Source: SIG607 sp045592625 | GTDB lineage: Bacteria; Bacillota; Clostridia; Oscillospirales; Acutalibacteraceae | Direction: 5' to 3' | DNA length: 31,287 nt | Assembly: GCA_045592625.1 (NCBI GenBank) | Contig: JAZNVC010000021.1 | Coordinates: 1 to 31,287, forward strand | In this document: piece by piece, positions 25,445 to 31,287 of the stretch | Layout of the letters: each line of letters starts with the position of its first letter | Numbering within the stretch: the stretch's first letter is position 1 | Translations under genes and position numbers: made by a program | The notes under the pieces: generated by a model | The model's database searches: none | Told to the model about the DNA's origin: nothing | What the model saw: only the letters and a program-made list of their open reading frames with translations

Positions 25445-25492
25445 TATAAAAAAATTAACCCTTGACTGCTCAAAACCTTCAGTCAAGGGTTA
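25445..25492 (-). terminator. Strong terminator ending the 25455-25760 element
   Basis: TTAACCCTTGACTG (25455-25468) and CAGTCAAGGGTTAA (25480-25493) form a 14-pair perfect stem with an 11-base loop, followed on the minus strand by TTTTTTTATATT. No recognised gene ends here, which implies that something upstream (25493-25760) is transcribed. Confidence 0.85.
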
Positions 25493-25528
25493 AATGTGTT
25501 CTATCTTAATATCCAGCATCTTTTTCTT

Positions 25529-25675
25529 TTACCTCTCTTTCTTAAATTCAGAAGTTGTTTTTTCATCCCTTAAAGCAGTTGCCATTGGTCTATATATAAA
25601 TCCCGTAAAGTGAGAAGCACTTTTTTGCTTTAACCGATAATCAAACAATTTCTGTGGCTTAATTTTACCGACCGT
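25529..25675 (-). pseudogene. Open frame adjoining the 23-residue ORF, no proper start
   Basis: Forty-nine codons without a stop, holding TVGKIKPQKLFDYRLKQKSA followed by SHFTGFIYRPMATALRDEKT and TSEFKKER. The only in-frame start-like codons are a TTG at 25648 and a late ATG; neither has a ribosome site. Skipping one base in the 11-base overlap would fuse it to the 23-residue ORF, giving about 70 residues. The LRDEKTxS-EF portion resembles the N-terminal LRDEKTSMKEF of the neighbouring upp product and shares 20 identical bases with it. Confidence 0.25.
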
Positions 25676-25736
25676 TTAAACCTTTGGTCAACTCCTGTAC
25701 ATCGGTACCACCCTTCCTTTGACTATATGTTACCAC
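25665..25736 (-). CDS. Short ORF with a good ribosome site, 23 residues
   Basis: GTG start with AAAGGA five bases upstream. The peptide begins MVTYSQRKGGTDVQELTKGL and ends NGR. It stops where the next open phase begins, one base out of frame. It may be a real microprotein, the first part of a frameshifted gene, or chance within an RNA gene. Confidence 0.25.
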   Translation of the reverse strand: MVTYSQRKGGTDVQELTKGLNGR

Positions 25737-25819
25737 ATATTTCCTTTCATTTCAATTCGCATAATTTATAAAGATTTTTTTATCATTTTATGCAAAACGC
25801 AGAAATCGTTTTACTGCTA

Positions 25820-25855
25820 TTGACTGCAGTTTCGTTTTATGGTAAAATGAGTATG
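25820..25855 (+). promoter_or_regulatory. Plus-strand sigma-A promoter candidate
   Basis: TTGACT (25820-25825), 17 bases, TAAAAT (25843-25848), with a likely start near 25855. It points toward upp, but the bidirectional terminator at 25866-25897 follows within about ten bases. Product would be a very short RNA unless termination is read through, in which case it would be antisense to upp. Confidence 0.5.
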
Positions 25856-25861
25856 TTAAGT

Positions 25862-25897
25862 TGTTAAAACGGCTATCCAACGCGGATAGCCGTTTTT
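25862..25897 (-). terminator. Terminator of uraA-upp (bidirectional)
   Basis: AAAACGGCTATCC (25866-25878), loop AACGC, GGATAGCCGTTTT (25884-25896). A perfect 13-pair stem four bases after the upp stop, with T runs on both strands. Confidence 0.93.
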
Positions 25898-25900
25898 CTT

Positions 25901-26542
25901 TTATTTTGTGCCGAATAATCTGTCTCCTGCATCGCCAAGTCCGGGTAAAATATAACCATTTTCATTTAAGCATCTATCCAAAGTAGAAACGTAAATCTGA
26001 ACATCGGGATGTGTCTCGGCAACTTTGCTTACTCCCTCGGGAGCACCTATAACTGCCATAAACTTAATATCCTTGCAACCACGTTTTTTAAGAGAATCAA
26101 TAGCATCGCAAGCACTTCCGCCCGTTGCTAACATTGGGTCAACCAAAAGCACAAGTTTATCCTCAATGCCATCAGGCAGTTTGCAATAATATTCACAGGG
26201 CTGAAGGGTTTCTTCATTTCTGTACATACCTATATGTCCTACTCTGGCCGATGGGAAAAGTACGTGTACGCCGTTTACCATACCGAGTCCTGCTCTTAGT
26301 ATGGGAACAATAACAATAGCGTTGTCCTTTACTACTCTCTGAGTACATACCTCAAGGGGTGTTTTAACCTGTTTTTCGGTGGTAGGTACACCCTCCTTAA
26401 GACATTCAAAGGTCATAAGTGTCGTGATTTCTTCAATAAGTTCACGAAACTCCTTCATACTTGTTTTTTCATCCCTTAAAATTGCAATTTTATGATTAAT
26501 TAAAGGATGGTCAAAAATGGTTACATTATCATAGTTTTTCAT
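25901..26542 (-). CDS. upp: Uracil phosphoribosyltransferase
   Basis: Converts uracil and PRPP to UMP, the salvage step for free uracil. The 213 residues match the usual ~209. Motifs: KIAILRDEKTSMKEFRELIE near the N-terminus, VPILRAGLGMV, the PRPP loop VDPMLATGGSACDAIDSLK and the C-terminal uracil-binding YILPGLGDAGDRLFGT. Its ribosome site AAGGAG lies in the last codons of uraA and the gap is five bases, so uptake and phosphoribosylation are made from one coupled message. Confidence 0.97.
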   Translation of the reverse strand: MKNYDNVTIFDHPLINHKIAILRDEKTSMKEFRELIEEITTLMTFECLKEGVPTTEKQVKTPLEVCTQRVVKDNAIVIVPILRAGLGMVNGVHVLFPSARVGHIGMYRNEETLQPCEYYCKLPDGIEDKLVLLVDPMLATGGSACDAIDSLKKRGCKDIKFMAVIGAPEGVSKVAETHPDVQIYVSTLDRCLNENGYILPGLGDAGDRLFGTK

Positions 26543-26547
26543 TAAAA

Positions 26548-27885
26548 TTACTCCTTATCTTCTGCACCCTTTTTAACGTTAAGAACTATGTTTGCAATAA
26601 TGCCGAGAATAAGAGCACAAGCGATGGTAGTAATAGTTACCTTGCCAAAGGAAACGCTTAATCCACCGATACCGGGGATAAGAATAGCGGAAACAACAAA
26701 GAGGTTTTTGCTTTCTTCTAAATCCACCTTCTGAATCATCTTAAGACCCGAAACAGCGATAAAGCCGTAAAGTGCTACGCAAACGCCACCCATTACACAG
26801 TTAGGAATGGAAGCAAGGAAGGTAACGAACGGGCCAAAGAAGGAGATAACAATACACATAATAGCGGCTGTAGAAATGGTGATTACAGAAGCGTTTCTGG
26901 TAATAGCTACACAACCAACCGATTCGCCGTAAGTGGTGTTGGGACAACCGCCGAAGAATGCACCTGCCATGGAACCTACACCATCACCAAGAAGAGTTCT
27001 GTGGAGACCGGGATCGGTAAGAAGATCTTTATCAATAATAGAAGAAAGATTTTTGTGGTCAGCAATATGTTCAGCAAATACAACGAATGCAACGGGAACA
27101 TAAGCTACAGCAATGGTAGCAATAAAGGTAGTATCGATATCCTTAACACCTTTAAATGCTTCAACGAATGAGAATTCAGGAATTGCGAAAATGGTCATAT
27201 CCTTGAAAGCTTCAAAGTTAATAACCTGAAGTGCTGCGTTTTCGGTAACAATACCAATTACAGTAAATATAGAAGCAACTACATAGCCTACTAAAATACC
27301 TAAAATGAAAGGAATAAGTTTTGCCATCTTCTTACCGTAAACAGAGAAAACAAAGATTGCAAATAAAGTAATGATACCGCAGATAAGTGCAACGTAAGGG
27401 CTGCAACCAGCAACCTTACCGGTAGTAAGATCGTTTACTGCATTAACAGCAAGAGAAAGACCTATAAGAGCAACGGTAGGTCCGATTACTACTACGGGCA
27501 TAAGCTTGTTTATCCAGGCAACACCTGCGATTTTAACAACAATAGCTATAACCACGTAAACAAGACCTGCGAAGAAAGCACCGATAATAAGACCTGCATA
27601 ACCTGCGGAAGCTGAAGCAGCACCGCCGAAAGCAGCTAACATCGAGCCGATAAAAGCAAAGGATGAACCTAAGAATACCGGGCTTTTAAACTTAGTGAAT
27701 AATTGATACACGATTGTACCTACACCGGCACCGAAAAGTGCGGCAGACTGGCTCATTCCGTTTCCTACGATTACAGGAACAAGAATAGTAGCAGCAAGAA
27801 TGGCGAGCACCTGCTGGAATGCAAAAATCAGCATTTGCCCGAATTTTGGCTTATCGCCAATGTCATAAACAAGTTTGTTTTCCAT
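26548..27885 (-). CDS. uraA: Uracil permease (NCS2/UraA family)
   Basis: Proton-linked uracil importer in the cytoplasmic membrane: 445 residues with about 14 hydrophobic segments. Key positions resemble UraA: the Glu of VFAEHIADHKNL and the GGCPNTTYGESVG loop with its second Glu, both used for substrate binding in the E. coli protein, and SIPNCVMGGVCVALYG near the C-terminus. The neighbour upp supports uracil over xanthine as substrate. GGAGGG lies just before the ATG. Promoter at 27943-27971; no PyrR attenuator is seen in its roughly 50-base leader. Confidence 0.95.
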   Translation of the reverse strand: MENKLVYDIGDKPKFGQMLIFAFQQVLAILAATILVPVIVGNGMSQSAALFGAGVGTIVYQLFTKFKSPVFLGSSFAFIGSMLAAFGGAASASAGYAGLIIGAFFAGLVYVVIAIVVKIAGVAWINKLMPVVVIGPTVALIGLSLAVNAVNDLTTGKVAGCSPYVALICGIITLFAIFVFSVYGKKMAKLIPFILGILVGYVVASIFTVIGIVTENAALQVINFEAFKDMTIFAIPEFSFVEAFKGVKDIDTTFIATIAVAYVPVAFVVFAEHIADHKNLSSIIDKDLLTDPGLHRTLLGDGVGSMAGAFFGGCPNTTYGESVGCVAITRNASVITISTAAIMCIVISFFGPFVTFLASIPNCVMGGVCVALYGFIAVSGLKMIQKVDLEESKNLFVVSAILIPGIGGLSVSFGKVTITTIACALILGIIANIVLNVKKGAEDKE

Positions 27886-27935
27886 TTTTTACCCCTCCGA
27901 CAAAAAATATTGTAGTTGGACGCATTTACATCCAC

Positions 27936-27971
27936 AAGATGTATTGTATCATACTCATATCTCATTTGCAA
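27936..27971 (-). promoter_or_regulatory. Sigma-A promoter of uraA-upp
   Basis: TTGCAA (27966-27971), 17 bases, TACAAT (27943-27948) on the minus strand, start near 27936. The remaining part of the 264-base gap up to 28149 is AT-rich and shows nothing else; no convincing terminator is seen after the ATPase gene. Confidence 0.72.
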
Positions 27972-28149
27972 ACATTAAATAACATTTTTCGACATTTTTT
28001 TAATTTTTTGTTAATTTTACCCAAAACATTATTCTTATTTTTTACGATGGTATTTTTTAAAAAAACTATAAAAAATTGTTTAATTTAATGTTAATAATTG
28101 AGTTTTCGAGCACATCTGCTGAATATATAAGAGGAGTAAATATAAAACA

Positions 28150-28902
28150 CTATCGGTTATCAAAAAGATAACGGAAGATTCTTTCAGGATTATCTAAAAA
28201 TCCTTTTGTAATTTTATAATGCTGGGTTTCTTTATATGAAACCTGTTTTATTCCGTTCTCGGAAAATTCAAAAATTTTGGCATCAGGAAAAGCCAAAAGC
28301 AAAGGCGAATGGGTGGCAATTATAAACTGTGAATCCTTTTTAATAAGCCGATTTATTTCACTCATTAAAGTAAGAAGTCTGTTTGGTGAAAGTGCCGCTT
28401 CGGGTTCATCAAGAATATAAATTCCGTTGCCGAAAAATCTGTTTTGAACAATGGATAAAAAGCTCTCGCCATGGGACTGTTTATGAAGCGAAACCCCACC
28501 GTAGCTTTCAATTACATATGGATCAAAGGACGGCTCCTTATCCATTTGATCAATATTGGTAGCTACATTATACAGACTTTCTGCCCTTAGGAAAAATCCG
28601 TCTTTTGCAAATTTGCGTTTTGCAATCTGAATATTTTCATAAAGAGAGGAATGGGTATCATTAGTAGAAAAGGTAAAGTTTATGCTTCCTCCCTCTGCAT
28701 TAAAGCCGTAAGCCACGGCAATCGCCTCTAAAAGTGTTGATTTGCCTGTTCCGTTTTCGCCTACAAAAAAGGTAATATTGGAATTAAAAGAAATTTCCTT
28801 TTCTCTCTTTAAATATTTTATTATAGGCAGATTATGCAGATATGAATCTTTACTCAGATTATCATCAAACAAAATTTTTGAAATATAATCAGCACACGGC
28901 AT
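28150..28902 (-). CDS. AAA family ATPase (ABC/SMC-like fold)
   Basis: A 250-residue soluble ATPase with Walker A GENGTGKST (about residues 48-56), a signature-like SHGESFLS, Walker B GIYILDEPEAALSP and the switch His in IIATHSPLL. No membrane or coiled-coil part is seen, so this is a compact stand-alone ATPase of the AAA_21/AAA_23 kind rather than a transporter subunit; similar proteins are of unknown role. It directly follows the kinase gene (TAA then ATG, no gap), with AAGGA ten bases upstream inside that gene. It is the last gene of the ECF-kinase unit. Confidence 0.85.
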   Translation of the reverse strand: MPCADYISKILFDDNLSKDSYLHNLPIIKYLKREKEISFNSNITFFVGENGTGKSTLLEAIAVAYGFNAEGGSINFTFSTNDTHSSLYENIQIAKRKFAKDGFFLRAESLYNVATNIDQMDKEPSFDPYVIESYGGVSLHKQSHGESFLSIVQNRFFGNGIYILDEPEAALSPNRLLTLMSEINRLIKKDSQFIIATHSPLLLAFPDAKIFEFSENGIKQVSYKETQHYKITKGFLDNPERIFRYLFDNR

Positions 28903-29490
28903 TTACTTTTCATCCTTTATTTCAATAATCATATTACATTTTTCTTTTATATTAAAGCTTTCAAAATACCTGTTCTCCATAGGTATCCATTCATTAAAAA
29001 ACCGTTTCGACACGGCGGGAGTATTTCTTTTTAATATTCTTTCTTTTTGAAGTTCTTTATCAATTTGCAAAAATACCGAATAATCATAATAGGGTAAAAA
29101 AAGCGGATGCATAGAATAAACGCCCTCAATAACCGTAAGTTTTTTAGTGGTTACTTCTATATTGTTTGAAAGGGACATCACAGAGCAGTCAAAAGGTCGG
29201 TATGTTATTTTTTCACCCTTTGAAAGCGGTTTTAAAACCTCGCTTAAAAAGCGTTCTCGGTCAATGTTTCCGCCTATTTCCTCGTATCTTTTCTTTGTTC
29301 TTTGAAAGGGTTGCAAAAAGAAATCATCCATATGAAATACAGTACATTCATACCTTTTTTCAAGAAGCTTTGCTAAGGTGGTTTTTCCCCCTGCACTCTG
29401 ACCTTCTATAGCCAAGACCATTTTCCCTTTTTCAAGTCGGTCATCTATAACTTCAAAAAGAGGCAAAAAACTTTCAAATTCTTTTTTCAT
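28903..29490 (-). CDS. Uridine-kinase-like P-loop nucleoside kinase
   Basis: A 195-residue kinase with Walker A GQSAGGKTT (about 30-38), the acceptor-site FHMDDFFLQPFQRTKKRYEE, RPFDCS and VIEGVYSMHP. It belongs to the uridine kinase/phosphoribulokinase-like group; the MDDFF variant is common in Clostridia, and its exact nucleoside is uncertain. The ATG overlaps the ECF gene stop (ATGA). Lying between a vitamin/nucleoside-type importer and downstream of a cytidine deaminase, it probably phosphorylates an imported nucleoside. Confidence 0.84.
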   Translation of the reverse strand: MKKEFESFLPLFEVIDDRLEKGKMVLAIEGQSAGGKTTLAKLLEKRYECTVFHMDDFFLQPFQRTKKRYEEIGGNIDRERFLSEVLKPLSKGEKITYRPFDCSVMSLSNNIEVTTKKLTVIEGVYSMHPLFLPYYDYSVFLQIDKELQKERILKRNTPAVSKRFFNEWIPMENRYFESFNIKEKCNMIIEIKDEK

Positions 29491-30026
29491 AGTTTTCTCC
29501 TGTTTGCGTTTATACTGTCAAAAAGCATTACTAACGGCGGAACCAAAATTATTTGAGCAATAATTCCCGGCAGAGCATTTAAAAAAGCTCCCGACAAAAA
29601 GGCACCACGGGTGAAAAATGAGCCGTTTATTCCAAGTAAGATATACATAACGGTTCCCCACATAATTCTCCCTGCTACCATGGCAATAAGTAAGGAAAGA
29701 TAAATGTATGGTTTTTTATTTGGAAGTGTTTTTTTCATAATACCGCTGACTATTCCGTAAACTGCAAGTTCAAATGCCATAGCAATGGCATTCGGGAAAA
29801 GAAGCGGCATACCGACAGTAAATGAACGAAGCAACGGTACAATAAAGCCTACGCTCATTCCCCACTGCCAACCGCATATAAATCCGCAAAGAAGAACGGG
29901 AATATGCATAGGGCAAAGTTTGTTACCTATTTCCTGTATCTGTCCCGTCAAAAACGGCATTATATATGCAAATGCCAAAAACAGTGCAGATAATATCATT
30001 TTAAATGACTTTTCACGGTTTTTCAT
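29487..30026 (-). CDS. ECF transporter S component, substrate possibly a nucleoside
   Basis: A 179-residue, strongly hydrophobic protein with about six membrane segments and the pattern LCPMHIPVLLCGFICGWQWG near residues 37-56, which is shared by a group of S components. The energising EcfAA'T module is not in the window. It overlaps the kinase gene by four bases, so transport and phosphorylation are likely matched: the ligand is probably a nucleoside or similar compound trapped by that kinase. Ribosome site AAGGA is close to the ATG. Confidence 0.8.
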   Translation of the reverse strand: MKNREKSFKMILSALFLAFAYIMPFLTGQIQEIGNKLCPMHIPVLLCGFICGWQWGMSVGFIVPLLRSFTVGMPLLFPNAIAMAFELAVYGIVSGIMKKTLPNKKPYIYLSLLIAMVAGRIMWGTVMYILLGINGSFFTRGAFLSGAFLNALPGIIAQIILVPPLVMLFDSINANRRKL

Positions 30027-30061
30027 AATTCCTTGCTTTTCCTTTTCATTGCTATCGACTC

Positions 30062-30097
30062 TCTGTTAATTATAATTTGTGTAAAATAAAAATGCAA
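30062..30097 (-). promoter_or_regulatory. Promoter of the ECF-kinase-ATPase unit
   Basis: TTGCAT (30092-30097), 17 bases, TATAAT (30069-30074), start near 30062. The -35 box is one arm of a perfect hairpin GCAAGAC-AAA-GTCTTGC (30094-30110), which followed by ATTTTTATTTT could itself act as a second terminator for transcripts coming from the cytidine deaminase gene. Confidence 0.7.
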
Positions 30098-30167
30098 GAC
30101 AAAGTCTTGCAAAATACTTTTTCACGAAACTTGTCAAGAATTTCGGACAGATAAAAGAGTGAAAAGG

Positions 30168-30198
30168 TAAAAAAATATCCTCGGAACAAGTCCGAGGA
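30168..30198 (-). terminator. Terminator after cytidine deaminase (bidirectional)
   Basis: TCCTCGGA (30178-30185), loop ACAAG, TCCGAGGA (30191-30198), followed on the minus strand by TATTTTTTT. An 8-pair perfect stem about 40 bases after the stop. Confidence 0.88.
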
Positions 30199-30240
30199 AT
30201 TTTTTTGGCAAGTTGCACCGAAAAAGATATCGTGCACATT

Positions 30241-30651
30241 TTATACAATTATGGGTTTCCAAGCGAATGGAATTAAATCTTTTATATCAACCTTGATCAT
30301 TTCGTTGTCATCATTATTCAAAATCACTTTAATGTCATGGCAATACTCTACAAGCATCTGACGGCAGTTGCCACAAGGAGCGACCAGGCAGTTTGGTGCT
30401 TTATCGTGAACGGCGACTATTGTATCAAATTTTCGTTCACCTGCCGAAATCGCCATACCTATTGTAATATATTCAGCACAAGAACCGTGAATTCCGTCAC
30501 AATTAACGCCGCTATACACCTTACCGTTTTTGCAACGGATTGCCGCGCCAACAGTATGATTATAAATACCGTCATCAAAATTGTTTGCTAATGTTTTCAG
30601 AGCAGTTTTGATGAGTTCTTTATCCTGTTCGGTAATTTCGTAAAAGTTCAT
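30241..30651 (-). CDS. cdd: Cytidine deaminase
   Basis: Zinc enzyme that deaminates cytidine/deoxycytidine to uridine forms. The 136 residues carry the full active site: CAE (SCAEYITIG, about residues 58-60) with zinc-binding Cys and proton-shuttling Glu, and PCGNCRQML with two more zinc Cys. Length matches tetrameric Cdd; a blasticidin-S-deaminase-like relative is the main alternative. The ATG overlaps the stop of the four-helix gene (ATGA), with AAGGAGA upstream. It fits the salvage theme with the kinase, upp and uraA further down. Confidence 0.92.
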   Translation of the reverse strand: MNFYEITEQDKELIKTALKTLANNFDDGIYNHTVGAAIRCKNGKVYSGVNCDGIHGSCAEYITIGMAISAGERKFDTIVAVHDKAPNCLVAPCGNCRQMLVEYCHDIKVILNNDDNEMIKVDIKDLIPFAWKPIIV

Positions 30652-30995
30652 TTCATGTTCTCCTTGGCGGTATTAACAGAAGAAATCAAAATTCGTTTAA
30701 CCTCGGTACAATTATCAAGCAAAGTTTTATCGTTATAATATCCGCTTTCCAAAAGCAACTCGATCCAATATTCAGTTTCAGAGCACTCTTTTAATGCAAT
30801 TTGCAATTTGGCAATAAAATCAGCCTTTCCGTGAGCGTAAAATGCTTCTCGTATGTTTGCGCCTATCGAAGTTCCCGAGCGCAAAAATTGGTTTATCAAT
30901 GCGCTTTCGCACTTTGCGTTTCTTAAATCTTTACATACTTTTATCACATCAAGCGCAAACGCTTTTGATTTTATCATCAAAGGACTTTCCTTCAT
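30648..30995 (-). CDS. Four-helix bundle protein (S23/IVS-type)
   Basis: A small 115-residue helical protein with the family pattern SKAFALDVIKVCKDL, LINQFLRSGTSIGANIREAF, DFIAKLQIALKECSETEYWI and LLLESGY. Members were first seen in 23S rRNA intervening sequences and are related to Avd of diversity-generating retroelements; a nucleic-acid-binding role is suspected but undefined. The start MKESPLMIKSK is chosen because AGAGGTGA lies five bases upstream; earlier GTG/ATG codons overlap that site. It is coupled by a 4-base overlap to cdd; no reverse transcriptase or template repeat is seen. Confidence 0.88.
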   Translation of the reverse strand: MKESPLMIKSKAFALDVIKVCKDLRNAKCESALINQFLRSGTSIGANIREAFYAHGKADFIAKLQIALKECSETEYWIELLLESGYYNDKTLLDNCTEVKRILISSVNTAKENMK

Positions 30996-31008
30996 CACCA
31001 TCACCTCT

Positions 31009-31044
31009 TAAACCTATTATATCTTGTATAAACTGAAAAAGCAA
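31009..31044 (-). promoter_or_regulatory. Promoter of the four-helix/cdd unit
   Basis: TTGCTT (31039-31044), 17 bases, TATAAT (31016-31021) on the minus strand, giving a very short leader of about 12-15 bases that just includes the ribosome site. Confidence 0.7.
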
Positions 31045-31064
31045 GGCGAAGCCTTTCAGAATAC

Positions 31065-31155
31065 TTCTTCACTATTCACTATTACTTATTACCTCCAAAA
31101 ACCTTCTTGGACGGATTTAGTGAAAAGTGAAGAGTGAAAAGTGAAAAAGTGAAAG
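31065..31155. repeat. Inverted repeat and GTGAA-type tandem repeats
   Basis: Arms at 31065-31081 and 31118-31134 (TTCTTCACTATTCACTA and TAGTGAAAAGTGAAGAG) pair over 17 positions with one mismatch and one wobble around a 36-base loop. The right arm runs on into GTGAAAA, GTGAAGA, GTGAAAA, GTGAAAAA units up to 31155, ending at the IS left end. It could be a dispersed intergenic repeat that acted as an insertion target. Confidence 0.65.
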
Positions 31156-31156
31156 T

Positions 31157-31287
31157 TGTATAGTAAAAGTGGACACATTGAAGAGTGAATGGTAGAATAA
31201 AAAAAGAGGTGTTCACAATGAAACGAACTTTCAGTAAAGAATTTAAGGTCAAGGCGTGTGAATTGGTCTTAAAAGACGGGATCAAGC
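31157..31287 (+). mobile_element. IS3-family insertion sequence, left end (cut by window)
   Basis: The element seems to begin at TGTATAGTAAAAGTGGACAC, a TG-starting terminal repeat containing the GTGGACA core usual for IS3/IS150-type ends. A promoter TGGACA (31170-31175), 17 bases, TAGAAT (31193-31198) overlaps this end. The rest, with the right end and target duplication, is outside the window. Confidence 0.7.
31218..31287 (+). CDS. IS3-family transposase OrfA, N-terminus only
   Basis: Twenty-three codons, reading MKRTFSKEFKVKACELVLKD then GIK, match the start of the helix-turn-helix OrfA of IS3-family elements, which binds the IS ends and is normally extended by programmed frameshifting into the OrfB integrase. 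AGAGGTG precedes the ATG. It is the only confidently coded plus-strand gene of the window. Confidence 0.83.
   Translation, partial: MKRTFSKEFKVKACELVLKDGIK

Larger units (their letters stand above)
25455..25760 (-). ncRNA. Unidentified transcribed-looking element (candidate RNA or broken small gene)
   Basis: Minus-strand stretch between a weak promoter (TTGCAT 25790-25795, 17 bases, TTTATA 25767-25772) and the strong terminator at 25455-25493. It can form local hairpins: ATATGT-GGTA-ACATAT near its 5' end, GTCAA with TTGAC around 25722/25685, and AAAGTG-CTTCT-CACTTT near 25605-25623. It also holds two small open frames in different phases: GTG 25736 to stop 25665 (23 residues, with AAAGGA five bases upstream) and an adjoining frame open from 25675 to 25529. 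I do not recognise it as 6S, tmRNA, RNase P, SRP RNA or a riboswitch. Either a structured RNA or a small gene with a frameshift would fit. Confidence 0.4.

Noticed and set aside
25697..25712. AAGGGTGGTACCG on the minus strand, very close to the T-box consensus
   Set aside because: No specifier stem lies upstream (the upp terminator is only about 150 bases away), the consensus GCG end is lacking, and the next terminator is about 200 bases downstream instead of adjoining. The same bases read KGGT in the short open frame. Kept only as a curiosity.
27886..27936. PyrR-type attenuator before uraA
   Set aside because: The leader is only about 50 bases and has no antiterminator/terminator pair; only a weak short hairpin is possible.
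30648..30995. Diversity-generating retroelement suggested by the Avd-like four-helix protein
   Set aside because: No reverse transcriptase, template repeat or variable-repeat target gene is visible; the neighbour is a cytidine deaminase.
31118..31155. GTGAA repeats considered as a CRISPR array
   Set aside because: Units are 7-8 bases, directly adjoining and imperfect, with no spacers and no cas genes.

Overview
The window looks like chromosome of a low-to-moderate GC Gram-positive anaerobe of the Clostridia, most like an uncultured Oscillospiraceae/Ruminococcaceae-type gut bacterium. The reasons are strong GGAGG-type ribosome sites, sigma-A promoters of the TTGnnn-17-TATAAT kind, ECF vitamin-transporter S components, pyruvate phosphate dikinase, a type III pantothenate kinase and Firmicutes-style capsule genes. 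This is judged from protein character only; there is no rRNA in the window. Every recognised gene except the transposase at the far right end lies on the minus strand, so transcription runs from high to low coordinates.

Layout, right to left. 31157-31287 is the left end of an IS3-family insertion sequence, cut by the window edge. 31020-31156 is a repeat-rich patch with an inverted repeat and GTGAA-type repeats. 30995-28150 is a pyrimidine/nucleoside salvage block in two transcription units: four-helix-bundle protein plus cytidine deaminase, then an ECF S component, a uridine-kinase-like P-loop kinase and an AAA ATPase. 27885-25901 is uraA-upp, for uracil uptake and conversion to UMP. 25900-25332 is a gene-poor stretch with two terminators, an unexplained transcribed-looking element holding two short frames in different phases, and the promoter of a nitrilase-family hydrolase (25331-24534).

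The centre, 24341-7091, is a capsule or exopolysaccharide locus of 16 genes that appears to run from a single sigma-A promoter at 24383-24411. It encodes the initiating phosphoglycosyltransferase, an HpcH/HpaI aldolase paired with a D-2-hydroxyacid dehydrogenase, five glycosyltransferases (three GT4, two GT2), a sugar-transfer-associated ATP-grasp protein, an EpsG-like polymerase (Wzy role), a LicD transferase, a Wzx flippase, and the CapE-CapF-CapG enzymes that make UDP-N-acetyl-L-fucosamine, with a nucleotidyltransferase-fold gene between CapF and CapG. The inferred product is a Wzx/Wzy-assembled polymer with L-FucNAc and probably phospho- and hydroxyacid-type decorations. No Wzz or chain-length kinase genes are in the window.

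The left part is housekeeping metabolism: eda-kdgK (lower half of hexuronate/ketodeoxygluconate breakdown) behind a promoter flanked by repeats, an acyltransferase with a zinc ribbon, coaX with a probable pantothenate-type ECF S component, and the first 693 codons of ppdK.

The most puzzling items are the 25455-25760 element, the aldolase/dehydrogenase pair inside the capsule operon, and two good plus-strand promoters that point into nearby bidirectional terminators in a region otherwise coded only on the minus strand.
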